This document shows, in pieces, positions 1-12,600 of a stretch of DNA of 64,000 bases; position 1 is the first letter of the stretch, and each line of letters begins with the position of its first letter. The position numbers and the translations under genes are program-made. The stretch covers positions 879,834 to 943,833 of the forward strand of contig VSDK01012543.1 of the NCBI GenBank assembly GCA_009767595.1. The letters are read 5' to 3'. Below the pieces are notes generated by a model, which was not told the origin of the DNA, did not search any database, and saw only the letters and a list, made by a program, of their open reading frames with translations. Source of the DNA: Symbiodinium kawagutii (taxonomy: Eukaryota > Sar > Dinophyceae > Suessiales > Symbiodiniaceae).

Positions 1-356
1 ATTATGTCAAACGTGATCATTCTCCATCATTAACCACAAGAATCAACCACATAGTATCAACCATCATCAACTACCATTCGCCATTGTTTGACCATCACGA
101 GTAATCATGAACAATCACTGACCACTAGTCATCATTACAAACCATCGTCACTCAATCACCGAACACTATTCTTCATTACAGACCATCATCACTCATCATT
201 ACAGACCATCATCACTCATCATTTGACAGAAGTATCCACCATATAGCTAGCCACCATCAAGCCTCTCCAAACATCAACCATCAATGCCATCAATCATCAC
301 TTAACCATGACCAGCCAACCATCAATGTAACCATCCACCATCCATTCACCATCACT
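1..356. repeat. Degenerate AACCATCA-type simple sequence
   Basis: The stretch consists of irregular ACCATC and CATCA words without a fixed period. No coding signal is seen. Confidence 0.6.
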
Positions 357-468
357 ACTTGAATGTAAACCTGGAGTTATAACCATGGTTATATGCCTTT
401 TAAGGCAGCCTACAACGCCTAGAAGCCATGGGAATTGTGACCACTTACGAGCCGTGGGGGTACCCACC
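357..468 (-). mobile_element. Family C short inverted-repeat element, degenerate copy
   Basis: It matches the copy at 31165-31268 in reverse orientation: it begins ACTTGAATGT, includes GGTTATAACCATGG and CCATGGGAATTGTGACC, and ends near GAGCCGTGGGGGT. Its right terminus is eroded. It lies about 45 bp past the candidate terminal exon. Confidence 0.4.
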
Positions 469-512
469 TCCCCAAGGGGCCATGCCCCACCCGCCACGTG
501 TCGCCCCATAGG

Positions 513-590
513 TCAAGCCCGCGCCTTGCCCTTGGCGCGCTTCGCCGCTTCGGCCGCTTCTGCGGCCCAGGCGTCTGCGGCCGCCTTGGC
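513..590 (-). CDS. Candidate terminal coiled-coil exon
   Basis: From acceptor CAGCGAG|GCC it reads AKAAADAWAAEAAEAAK then RAKGKARA and a TGA at 513-515. Ala 16 and Lys 17 match the repeat register. It is either the last exon (78 bp including the stop) or a 66-bp exon using a GC donor (AAG|GCGCGG) with the gene continuing past the window. No further GC-rich islet is seen in bases 1-512, which favours the first. Confidence 0.5.
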   Translation of the reverse strand, partial: AKAAADAWAAEAAEAAKRAKGKARA

Positions 591-627
591 CTCGCTGAGG
601 GATGGTGAACCACGGCCATGGAATGGT

Positions 628-683
<56 letters not shown>

Positions 684-3600
684 GTTGACCATGGTTGGTT
701 CAATTTATCCACCAGGGATGGATGATGATGGTTGGTGGATGGTTGGTGGATGATGGTTGACCATGGTTGGTTCAATGGTTGGTTGATGGATGGCCCCTGG
801 AATGATGGTAGTGGATGGTGATGATTGATTGATGGAATGGTTGACCATGGTTGGTTCAATTTAACCACCAGGGCCATCCATCAACCATCCACTCTACCAA
901 GCACAGCCATGGGATGGATGATGATGGTTGGTGGATGGTTGATGGATGGTTGGTTAATGGATTGATGATTGTTGGGTGATGGATGGTTCAATGGTTGGTT
1001 CATGGATGGTTAATAGATGGTGGATGGATAGAAGTGATGGTCTATGCTTGGTGATTGGTTCAGATCATGGTTGATGATGGCTTTATGATGATAAATGATG
1101 CGTAAAACTGTAAAACTACGGTTGATGAGAGTTAAGAATGGTTATGGACAATCAACACTGTACTTGATACTAGCTCACAGTATGGTTACTGTAGTGGTCC
1201 GCTAACGCTAATGGATTTGCACGCTCTGTCTACATAAGTAGTTGCCGGCTATCACTGCTTAACTGCGGTAAGAACTAGAGCCAGAGTCATGGTACATATG
1301 CTAAAGTTTGTTCAATGGCGGATCTTAACCAACTTAGGGCTGGGTAGGCCACCTTGTAGCTATTGTAACCATCAAAAATACACAACACAAATGATAGTCA
1401 ACAGGTTTACACATTTGTAGCTCACGAAGTTGTATGATCATATCTATATATATATATATAATTATATATATATATATATGTGATCATATAACTGTTGTAC
1501 TATGCTGCACTGATACTGTTAACACATACAGATTGTTGGCAAAAACTGCGTGGTGGCCTAGCAAGCCCACGACAGATGGCTCGCCGCCAGCCATGCCATG
1601 CCAAGCACTGCACCCGTTGGCCTCAGTGCCTTGCTGCAAGGCTTGCTGCAGCCGTTGCTCCGTCAAAGTCAAGGCCTCGCTGCTCACTTTGCACTTGGCC
1701 TCCGCTCGGCGCGCCGCTAAGGTCACTGGGCGGCGCTCAACGGCGCTGGATGATGGTGATAGAAACCAGCATTCACTGGTTGGTGGCAATCCCTATGAAA
1801 AATAGTAGTCAACCAACCAATTGTTAACAACCACTACGGAAATTTGTTGTTGATAAGTTGCTTACTCACCATTCATCTTCGCTTTTGCTGAGCAGCAGTG
1901 AGGATTCATGATCAATGGGAGATCCAGCTGTTGAAAATGTCCCACATTTTGATGACGAATCACGAGCTATTGGTAGAGCTGGGTGTGGTTTGTTAACAGC
2001 CGGATCTCCCATTGCTTAACAACCAATCGCTAAGTATTAATAATTGCTGATGATTGACCAATAGCTAATACCAAGCAACAGCCATGGCAAAACCAATCGC
2101 CAACACCATCAGTAACCGACCGTCAGTTGATTACCCAGTTGATGCCATGGGTAAACCATGGAGTACCATCAGCTACCAGTTGATAATCAGTTACTGGGTA
2201 GAACTGCTTACCATTTATAGTTACCATTTCTACTCGTCACCAGTTATACCATTGATCCACTGATGATACTATTGATTACCAGTTGCTGGTTACCATTGAG
2301 TACCCAGTTGATTATCAGTCATGACCAGCTGATTAATCAGCACAACCATCAGTTACCATCGACCAGCTGAGCACCATCAATAACGAACCAACCATCAGTA
2401 TCAGAAACCAGTTGCTGGTTACCAGTTGACAGTCAGTTGATTATTAACCATTGATTACCCAGTCAGCCATTGATTACCCAGTTGATATCATTTAACCACT
2501 GAGTATCAGTAACCAGTGGTACCAGTGCCACTGGTTATCATCATAGTTGGCAATTGGAAATCTGATAACCAACTGGTGGTTTACCATTTATCATAGTTGG
2601 TTACCATGGTAATCCTCACCAGTTGATTCAACCAGTAACCATGGTAACTAATCTTCCTGATTGACTACTAAAAGTTACTGATGGTGTTGATAAATGGTTG
2701 ATTCAACCAGTTAGTTACTACCAGGTACCAGTATACCGTATACCAGTTGAATAATAAGTTGTTAGTGGTTAGTATTATGTTAGTGGTTAGACTAACTAAT
2801 CAGTATATGGTGGGTTCCACCAGTTTGTTACTGGTTGAAAGACTTACTGGTACTGGTTGAATCCTACACCATGGTACTGGTTGAATCCTACACCATCAGT
2901 AACTTATCAGCAGCTACTACCACTAAAGTTACTGATACCCTACACCATCAACCAGTTGATTTTCCGCCACCATCAGCAGCTCACCGCTCCACCTCAGCAG
3001 CTTGACGCGCATGCACCGCCACTTCCGCTTGCTGCGCTGCCGAAGAGGCCCGCGCCTCGGCGGAACCGCCCGGGAAGGGATGGGGGTTTAGCGGCTGGCG
3101 CGGTGGTTGGTGCTTGGTGGTGTCTTGGTGGTTGATGGGTGGTGGTTGGTGGTTGGTGGGTTGCTCATGATGCTTGGATTTACAGGTTGATGGTTGAGAT
3201 TATTGAAACTATTGATGGTTTAGGTGGGCTTTTCAGGGGTGGGTGATGGCAAATAATGACGGGCGAAAATGATCGACAATAGAAAACGAACATGCCTTTG
3301 CACGATTGCAATGAACCATGTCAGTTTGGCCATCCAACTCTAACCAGCCAAGCCCCACATGCAGCTGTCATCCTGAAAAATCTGACTAACCACTCATGGA
3401 TGGTTACCCATGGTTATAACCATCAGTGATGACTACCATCAACCGCTGATTAGCTGATTACAAAGCATCATGGAGGATTACCATCAACCTATTCGATGGA
3501 TTAGCTAGATGCATGGATGGATCAGTCAATAATTCGATACTATTACCATCTGGATGGATAAGAATTAGCCAATCATTTGGTGGTTTCTCAAAATAGGGGT

Positions 3601-6600
3601 ACCCCCAAATCATCCTATTTTATTCATTGTTTATTAATAAACCAACCATTTCGGGGGTCCCCTATTTTGAGAAACCACCATTTGATGCTTCGCCACCCAG
3701 CTACCCGGACCCGGCACTGCTTCAACCAACCGCGCCTCGGCTGCCTCGCCCGCAGCCTTGGCTTCAGCCAAGGCTTGTGAGAGCTCGGCCTGCGAGATGC
3801 GCAGCCCATGGTGAAGAGCTGCGGATTGGTGGTTAATCATGGGCTTAACGGGCTGATTGATAGCCTATTAACCGGACCTATCAATCAGCCTGTGAATACA
3901 GCTATAAACCTATCAATAATCTTAATATAGCTATGTATCCTATTATAGTAAGTTCTATTATTCACCATTGTAGTGGTGATGTGGTTAAGTGATGTGAATA
4001 ACGGTTAATCATCAGTTTATAGTGGTAAAATGATGATGTCTCATAACGGCTAAATGGTGGTATGTGAGCTTCAAAGATGGCTTACCAATGTAGCTATGCC
4101 ACCAACCACTACATTTTAGATCATTGCGAACCATTTCCAAGCATTTCCAGTTAGAAATCGATACTGACCATTTCGAATCATTTATGAGAATTCACCACCC
4201 AACAACCACAGTCACCATGCACGTTATATCATATGGTTATATCCCCCATTGTTGTTGGTTATCCCCCATCGTTGTTGGTGAACTGCTTGACCCAGCTCGC
4301 CATATCCTACCAGTACATTAGTCATCATTCAGCAGTTGATTCACCACCATTTGACAACCATTTGGCTGTGGGTCAAAACCCTGTACCCCTGGTTCCCCCA
4401 CTATTAACCATGGTTTTCCCTATAAAATGGTTGGTGGAAATTCCCCATGAACGTTGGTTGATTCATATTGACCCATAGCCATATAGCTGGTATATATCCC
4501 CTACTATTGTTACTTATTATCCCCTATTCTTAACCAGCTAAACAGCTAAACCAGCTAGTTACCCATTGGTTAGTTGGTTGATATTGACCCATAGCCACCC
4601 GTTTCCAGTCCACTCACCACGTCCTTCACCCGCCATGCCACCGTCCGACCACCATCGGCTGCCTGCGCCNNNNNNNNNNTGCCGGCGCCTCCTCTTTGGC
4701 CTCGCTGCAGGCTCTGAGCTCCGCCTTGGCCCTACTGGCGGCCGCCTGCAGGCGAGGCATCAGCAGCCACCAGCCACGGTTTTGGGGGATTGTAGTGGCT
4801 AATAATGGGGGAAATTACACAACTACATGGTTGATAATATGTGGTTGTTAGTTTATATGTATCATACCTGTTGGTATGTTTGGGGAATTTTAGTGGTTAA
4901 TCATGTGGAAAATCATGGGATTTTCCAGGGTTAACTATGGTTATGAGTGGTTGTTTGATTGAGGAGCCACATATCAACCATTACAATTGGCCTTCAAGTC
5001 ATTTTCGATTGATAACGCCTGATGGACTTATGGTTGATTGGTTGATGAATTCTCACTTGAATGCATGACCCGTGGCATTGATATTGAAATCAAGTGTGGG
5101 TGGTGGATAGCAGTGAGTGTTTACCATTCTCCCAAGCGGCCGATTATTCGTTGCTAGTATTCGATGATGTATGACCAATTCTGCAAAATGTTAAATCTTA
5201 TAAAGCAACCTACACCTGTTGCCAAAGGTGGATGAAAGCCTTAGCAACTAGTGAGATAAACCAACAGAGTCCACATGAAACATCGTCCAAAAAGGCTTGA
5301 TCTACATACCAATCACAGTACCAACAACCTGCAATAGCAGCAAGCAGCAACCACTGTTGGTATGTGCCAAGCCATAATGGTCTACCCCCTACTCAACCAA
5401 TGGTTTCCATATGTAAAATTGTAATTTTTTGGTGCCCAGAACGGTTCCCCATCAGGCGGCTTGGCACCCAAATCTCTGTGGTGCCCGGTTTCCAATCCGT
5501 GCCCATTGGTCACCCAATTCTCTGTTGATGGGTGCCGGGCCTCTGCTTCCTCCTTCATTTTCTGCGCGGCTGCGACTTCCTTTTGCGCTGCTGCCGCCAT
5601 CGCCTCAGGTCGGGTCGCAACTGCGAGCGCTTGGAGGCTTTGGATCAACGGCTGGGGTGGGGGGTCCTTCCCTGGGTCACAAAATGGAGGGTAGCCATGT
5701 GGCTGTTTCCCAAGCCATAGGGGTACCCCCAAATCATCCTTTATTAGTCATTTATAGTAACAAACCATCCAATTTTGGGGGTTCCCTATTCTGAGAAACC
5801 ACCATGGAACACCACAGCAGCCACTGCTGGCCTCGGCTGCTTCTTTGGCTTCCAGCGATGAACGTGCTTCGGTCAGGGCTAAAGCCCGTTGTGCCTGCCA
5901 GGTGCGAATGGATGGCACGCGATCGCGGTTGATGGCCATAGGGTTGACGGTTGGTGCCTTTATTCCATAATTATTGATGAGTAGATATTAATGATGTTTA
6001 ATCAATATTGAAGGATAATAAGCGGTGTGTATAGGTTTATAATGTGAATTGTAATGGTTCATGATGCCAAGCATTGGCTTAATGATGGTTGATACATGTT
6101 GGTACGCAGAGGTGAAATCATAGGATTAATGCCCACGGTTGGTTTCTAAATACTGGCGGGGATGGCTCATGACTGTCAACAACGTGGTGAAGAATGATGC
6201 TTAATCATGAATCACCAATCATCATGATGGCTAACATTTATGAATAATGATGGTTAGACTATGCATGGCGTTCGTTAAATAACCGTTGATAATAATCATC
6301 AACCATTGTCTGTATTGATCATTGAATTTGCTAATGATCATCATTTATTGGAAAATTATCAAATGACCATAAAACCACTTTTTCGGACATCATAACCCAC
6401 CATAAAAATCCCAAATCACCAAGAGTGTCGACTCCAAATGATGCAACTCATCAAGTGTTTATAGGTCATCATTCTTGGGTGATCCATCTTGGTGGCCGAT
6501 TCCAACCCCTTGGGATATCCACATCGCTTCCCCCCTGGCACTTCCCCAGGGGCCGCCTCGGCTTGTCCCTTGGCGTCGGATAAGATGTGAAGCTCCGACA

Positions 6601-9600
6601 TGGCTGCGTGAGCCTGCGCCTGGAGAATGGCAAGCTGCCAAGCAGAAACAGATTGGAATAGATGCAGGATCGATGATAGTTACCTATGTATTTATCGATG
6701 TGTCCGCTATGGATGATTGATTTGTATGTATTTATGTTGTTTATTTATCAGCAATATCATCATCAATGTGTCAACCGTCACCCACCATCAATCAGCCAGA
6801 TCTTAATCACCAATCACCAGTAACCATCATCATTGGCCATCAATCCGATGCTCGTAGTCATGGCAGCACGGTCAGAAATCAGAAGAATGACGGTCAGGTT
6901 GTTTTTCCACCTCAAAGTTTCAGTGAGAAACTGACTTTGAATAGGAATAATGATGGTAAATCTAATTACTAGTTGCTCGTAGTTGAGAATTGTCACTGAT
7001 GGAGTGGTTGATGGCCAGTAGTCTTTGAGGGTCAATGATGGTTCCTGGTGGTTAGCAAATGTCAGTGGTGGTCAAGGATGCTTACGAGTGACCCATAGTG
7101 GTAGATATGGATTGTTCATGCACACCCCGGCGGAACCTGGTGATGTCCAGTAGGTAATTCATCTACACATCTTCTAGCGCTTCGTCAAGGGTGCATGCTG
7201 ATGCAACGACCATGGCCAGCATGACTCTTGCAATGTATTCGCACGTATTGAACACCATCTTTTTCAACAAGGTTGTACCCATGTTCCACCAGCCACTGAC
7301 CATCAACCATCGCCCATCATTCATGCGTCATTCACCACTCCTAATGGTGACTTGACAGCATGATGCTTAGCCATCAAGGAGCTCGTTACGCAATCATCCC
7401 AGTCATCTCCCTGTCCATCGGGCGTCACCTCGGCTTGGCCCTTGGCGTCCGAGACGATCTGAAGCTCCGCCATGGCCGCTCGTGCCTGCACCTGGGCCAT
7501 CAACCAGCGAACCAGCCATCTACCAGCCACATATCAACCCTCACAATTGGTACTAAAGTCTAATGGAAAATCAGAGAATAGATAGAATACTAGGGATGAA
7601 ATAGATAGGAGAGTATGGAATGGAAACTACAACTGTAGGTTTAGGATCTATCCTTTTCTATCCTGTACTACCGGATACTATCGTATCCATCCGTCTATCG
7701 ATCTGGCTGCCCAATTGTGTCTATTTTATCGGTCAGTCTGTCCATCCATCCATCTCTTTCTACCGTTCCATCCAAATGCATCATGTGTGTGTAAGTGTAG
7801 ACATGCACGTCAGTTTCTCTCTTTGAATCAAAACAGCTGCCTTTTCAACCCAATGCGCAAATCGCTGAAACAATGCCAGAATTGTCACTATCAACCATCG
7901 AAACAGATATCTATTCAATCATTATCATCCATCATTGACCACTCGCATCACTCATAGGTTCAACAGTAGCCAGAGCCATGTGGCAGGGGTCAAAACCTTG
8001 TACCCCTGCTTCCCATCATTAACCAGGTTATTTTCCTTATTTTTGTTGGTTTTCATCCCTCCAAAATTGGTTGCTTAATATTGACACATGGCTGTGGGTC
8101 AAGACCCTGTACCCCTGGTTCCCCTATCATTAACCATTGTTTCCCTTATATTGTTGGTGGAAATCCCCCATCAATTGGTTAATTCATATTGATCCATGGC
8201 CATATGGCTGATTGGATAGCCATTGTTAACCATTGCTGATCACCTATAGTTACATATTGGGTAGCCATTAAATAATATTGACCTATAGCCACAGCTCGCC
8301 ATGTCGCATTGACCGCAAGCAGCCATCAGCTCCGCCTCGGCTTGGCCTTTGGCTTCCGCCAAGACCTGGAGCTCTGCCATGGCCGCCCGCAACTTGGCCT
8401 GGCACCGTGACATTTCTGGAGATCAGCATGGCAGGGTAGGATCAACAGGGTAGGCATCAACCTATGATTTATCTACAGGTTAGCCTCTGTGACAGATCTG
8501 AATCATTGTCATGGTTTTTTGGTGATGGCTATCCAATCAACCTATGGCGAGCTGGGTCAAGCAGTTAACCAACCAACCAATGGTGATTTCTAGCTGGTGA
8601 ATGGGTAATAATAGGCGACAATAACCAACAATGGTAATGGATATACCAACTATATATGGTTTTGGGTCAAGCAGTTAATTAACCAAGTAATGAGGGATGA
8701 TAACCAACAACAATCGGCAAGCCTGGTTACTGATCGGGGAACCAGGGGGACTAGCCGGGTGAACTGACCCACAGCCCTATGATGAACAGATCTGCTTACA
8801 GGTTCGTCTCCGCGGCAGCAAGCTCTGCATTTCTTCTCTTTTACTGTTCTTGTTTCTGTCTACAGCCACTTTGCTGCTAAAATGATTTCCACTGAAACGC
8901 TGGCATTTGCAAAAAGATTTGATCACAGCAGTAGCAGCCCTTACTTGCCATTCTTTGACCATTGCGGAATCATGACGAAGCACTACTACAACCCATCGTT
9001 AAACAGTTGTAAAACCAGTAAAATAAACCATCCGCGTCAACATATTTCCAACCAAACCATTAATTAACCATAATTCATTTGAGAGGACTAACAATTAATA
9101 CAACTAACAATTGCTTAAGAATTGTTCAGCCACGAAACAATTGACATTAGCAAATATCATCAACTCATCAACAATGATTAAAGCTAATATGATGATTGAA
9201 ATATTAAATATATCAACAACATATCAACAATATATCAACAATATTCAAATATTATCAACAATGATTCATTGATCAAAGCATTACAAACCATCTTTTTTTG
9301 CCATCGCATGAGGTCTGTGGGTCGAGTCCTCGCTCTATTGTGAAACAACTCTCCATTGAACTCCTTCTCCAACAAACCATCGTTAAACCTGGAAAAAGAA
9401 ACAAGACTCGTCAAGATTGCGCACCAAATCATCAACAATAAGATTTTTTTACAAGTACCAAACCAAATCCTAGCCATTATGAAGCAATACCAACCATCAG
9501 TAACAAATCATCGAAGAATTACCAACCATCGTTTTTTTGTACCCAGCATTCAGCTGCTCCGCCTCAGCTTCAGCTGCCGAAGCTTCGGACATCTTCACCT

Positions 9601-12600
9601 CGGCGCGCGAGACGTTCAGCGGGGGTTTATGACTGGGATATAGCCATGGCTATGCACCCTATCAAGCAGCTTGCAACCCCTGTGATATGATCCCTATAAG
9701 CTAATACCTATAAGCTAAGTATAACTATCTTATAATCCCTATAAGTTTATACAGCAGCTTGCAACCCCTATAACCATGCTTGGTTACCAGCTACCGTCAC
9801 TTCCCACAGTTGCCACTTGCCTGCGCTTGAAGCTTCTCCAGCGCCACCTTGCGACCACGGGGCATAGTTGAGAAAGGTCAGTCAATGGCTGGGGATGGCT
9901 GCTGTTAAGGCTTATAATGGCTTGTAATGGTTTATCATGGCTTGTAATGGTTTATCATGGCTTGTAATGGTTTATCATGGCTTGCAATGGCTTAGAATAG
10001 CTTAGAATGGCTTAGAATGATGGCTAAACTGATGGCTCTAATGATGGCTATAATGCTCATAATGTCTGAAGTCAACCAGGCTATCATGACTTACAATGAA
10101 GAATCATGAAGATATTGATGTCTCATCGTTAATGATCCATAATAATGAACATCAATGGCTTGCTACAATTGATCAATATTGAATGGCTTCAATATATCAA
10201 ATTATCAATAGGACATCAATAATAATGAAGAACATGAATTGCTACAATTCATGAATGATCAATATATCAAGAAGTAACTCTCATGGTTGATAGGTCGAAA
10301 ATGATAGCCGAGCTAATGATCAATGATAAGGATCAGCATCATTGAACTAGTCATGAATCATCCTAATGATCAATGGTTGTTTTACAAAATTGATGGTTTA
10401 TAAGTGGTCAAGCCATGATTCCTGTGATAAATCACTGGTTGGAAGGGCCGTCAATAGCAATAATGAACCATCACCACACATCATTTGGCCTCTATGCAGG
10501 CAATCAACAGTTTGATTGTTGTGACTAATAACTGTCTGATTGACACATTCTCCAATCGATAATTGAGAGTTAATTGATGATGATCAACAGCAATTGAACA
10601 TTGGTTGATAATGGTCGTCAAAAAAAGTCAAAATGAATGGCGAGCAATTGGTGCTGTGGTTCCCGGCAATTCGGAGTCCATGAGCTGCTTCTGTGACAAT
10701 GGTTTTCCATGATGGTTGTTTCGAACGCACACAAGGTTTGACAATGAAGGATGATAAGCAACAAGAAGCATGGTGGACTGGTGGATATTCCTTACCAATA
10801 AGCACTCAAAATTGCTTGCCATGGCAAGGTGGACTGGTTCTACTTAAAGAGCACTACTTGTCAGCAGAGTGAACTCATGCAGGATAGGCAAGGTTCTTAT
10901 ACTTAATTGTGCACATTGTATCTGTAGCCATGGGGATCATCCAAACCACCATACTTCTTGATGGGGAAACTACCGCCAGTACCCAAAGAATTTGAAGGTA
11001 CACAGATATATCCATTCACATATACACCTCCATGGTTGGATCCAGGCTTGTGTCTCATGTCAGGCCCATCATTGACCACTATGTCTCAGTACTAACCAGT
11101 ATCAAGTGACCACCATGTCTCGTGATCTTTCTAAGCAAAGGCCCATCTCAACCCCCAACCCGCACTTGGCCCCCCACCTCATCACAAATCCGCCGCTTTT
11201 CTTCACCTCAAACGCACCACAACACCGACAGCGAAGCCGCCAGAAGGCTACCCAGTTGGGACCTTCGAAGCACTGCCTGGTAGCCTCTGGAGATCCTCTG
11301 GAAGTCGAAGATCACTTGTCACTAGGTGAAGCCACCATCTTAAAGAGGTGAACCATCCAGAACTCACGGATGTTCCAATGACCATTTTCAACCAGAACCA
11401 TCCGCAGGGTAAGCATGATCAACCAGAGGTGGCTTTCCATTCTCAAGCACCAGCTGTCAGAGTTGAAGAATTCAGCCCTGCTGGTCACCTCTTTGGTGCT
11501 GAACTGCCCAGGCTTTCAGGTGGCAGTTTCTTAGTCGTCAGTTTCTTATCATCCAATAGCAATCACTTTGAGCAATAGATTACCACATGTATCCCTGTTC
11601 CATAAACCATTTTGACATTCTTTATCATAACCACTTTATATCAATGGGGTTCCCTATTTTCAGAAACCCCCCTATTGGTGCCATCATAAGCCACAACAAC
11701 TATGGTAATAAGACAGCCTCTGGGAGAGATCACGACTTTTCATCACCACACATTCACTGCTGATCATCCCCGATGGATCATCTAATGAGCTTAGCAGCTT
11801 AGCGGTTTCATCTCTTGGAAATGTACACAACTGCCGTGTCAACCCATCAATCTCCGGGTCTTCAATGGTAGCTATCAGGCTGTGGCAGTTCAACCAGTGG
11901 CCGGAAATGCTCCTGATCAATCTAAGAACAGTTCCATGGATATATTCATGTTCAACCTGGAAACACCAATAATCTGATTGTGCACAAGCATTGATGGTAT
12001 CTGCCGTTGACAGTGATGAACCATGAGTAACAACCCACCAATCAATGGTAACTACCAGGAACATCTGCAGTGGCCCCTTAACAAGCTCTCAACCATCCAG
12101 CAGCAAGCCTATGTCATGAAGAATTCCCAGTCAAACGGTGGATGCATCAACAGCATTGGTGATGGCACCAACAAACCTATCGTAGTGAACAATAATGTTT
12201 GACACCAAAAATGCTGGTAAACCAGTTATCACTAGTTGATAATCATCTAGATTCATTAAGACTATTATTTGGATACTCATTGACCATTGGATCATCAAGA
12301 TCATGAATCTGTATTCATTGGTGGACCATGTCCAAAAGCAGCCATGTTCATTGGATACCACAACCTGATCCAACCTCATGACCTCTTTGTGGCAACCTGG
12401 TCCTGCATCCCGGCACCAACGCTCTGTCTGGGTCCTCGCGCTACTGGCCTGGCCATACGTTGGGCCAGCAGCAGAATTCACTGGTTCATACCGATCAGCT
12501 TGGTGGAACAATGTGAGATTTTGATTAGACAACGATTCCCTAGTGGTAATAGTTGCTAATAATGGCCAGTAATGATTAATACTCATCGATCATAATCAAT

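Noticed and set aside
11684-12064. 126-codon minus frame inside the long intron
   Set aside because: No recognised family, no clear splice borders, and composition like the surrounding intron.
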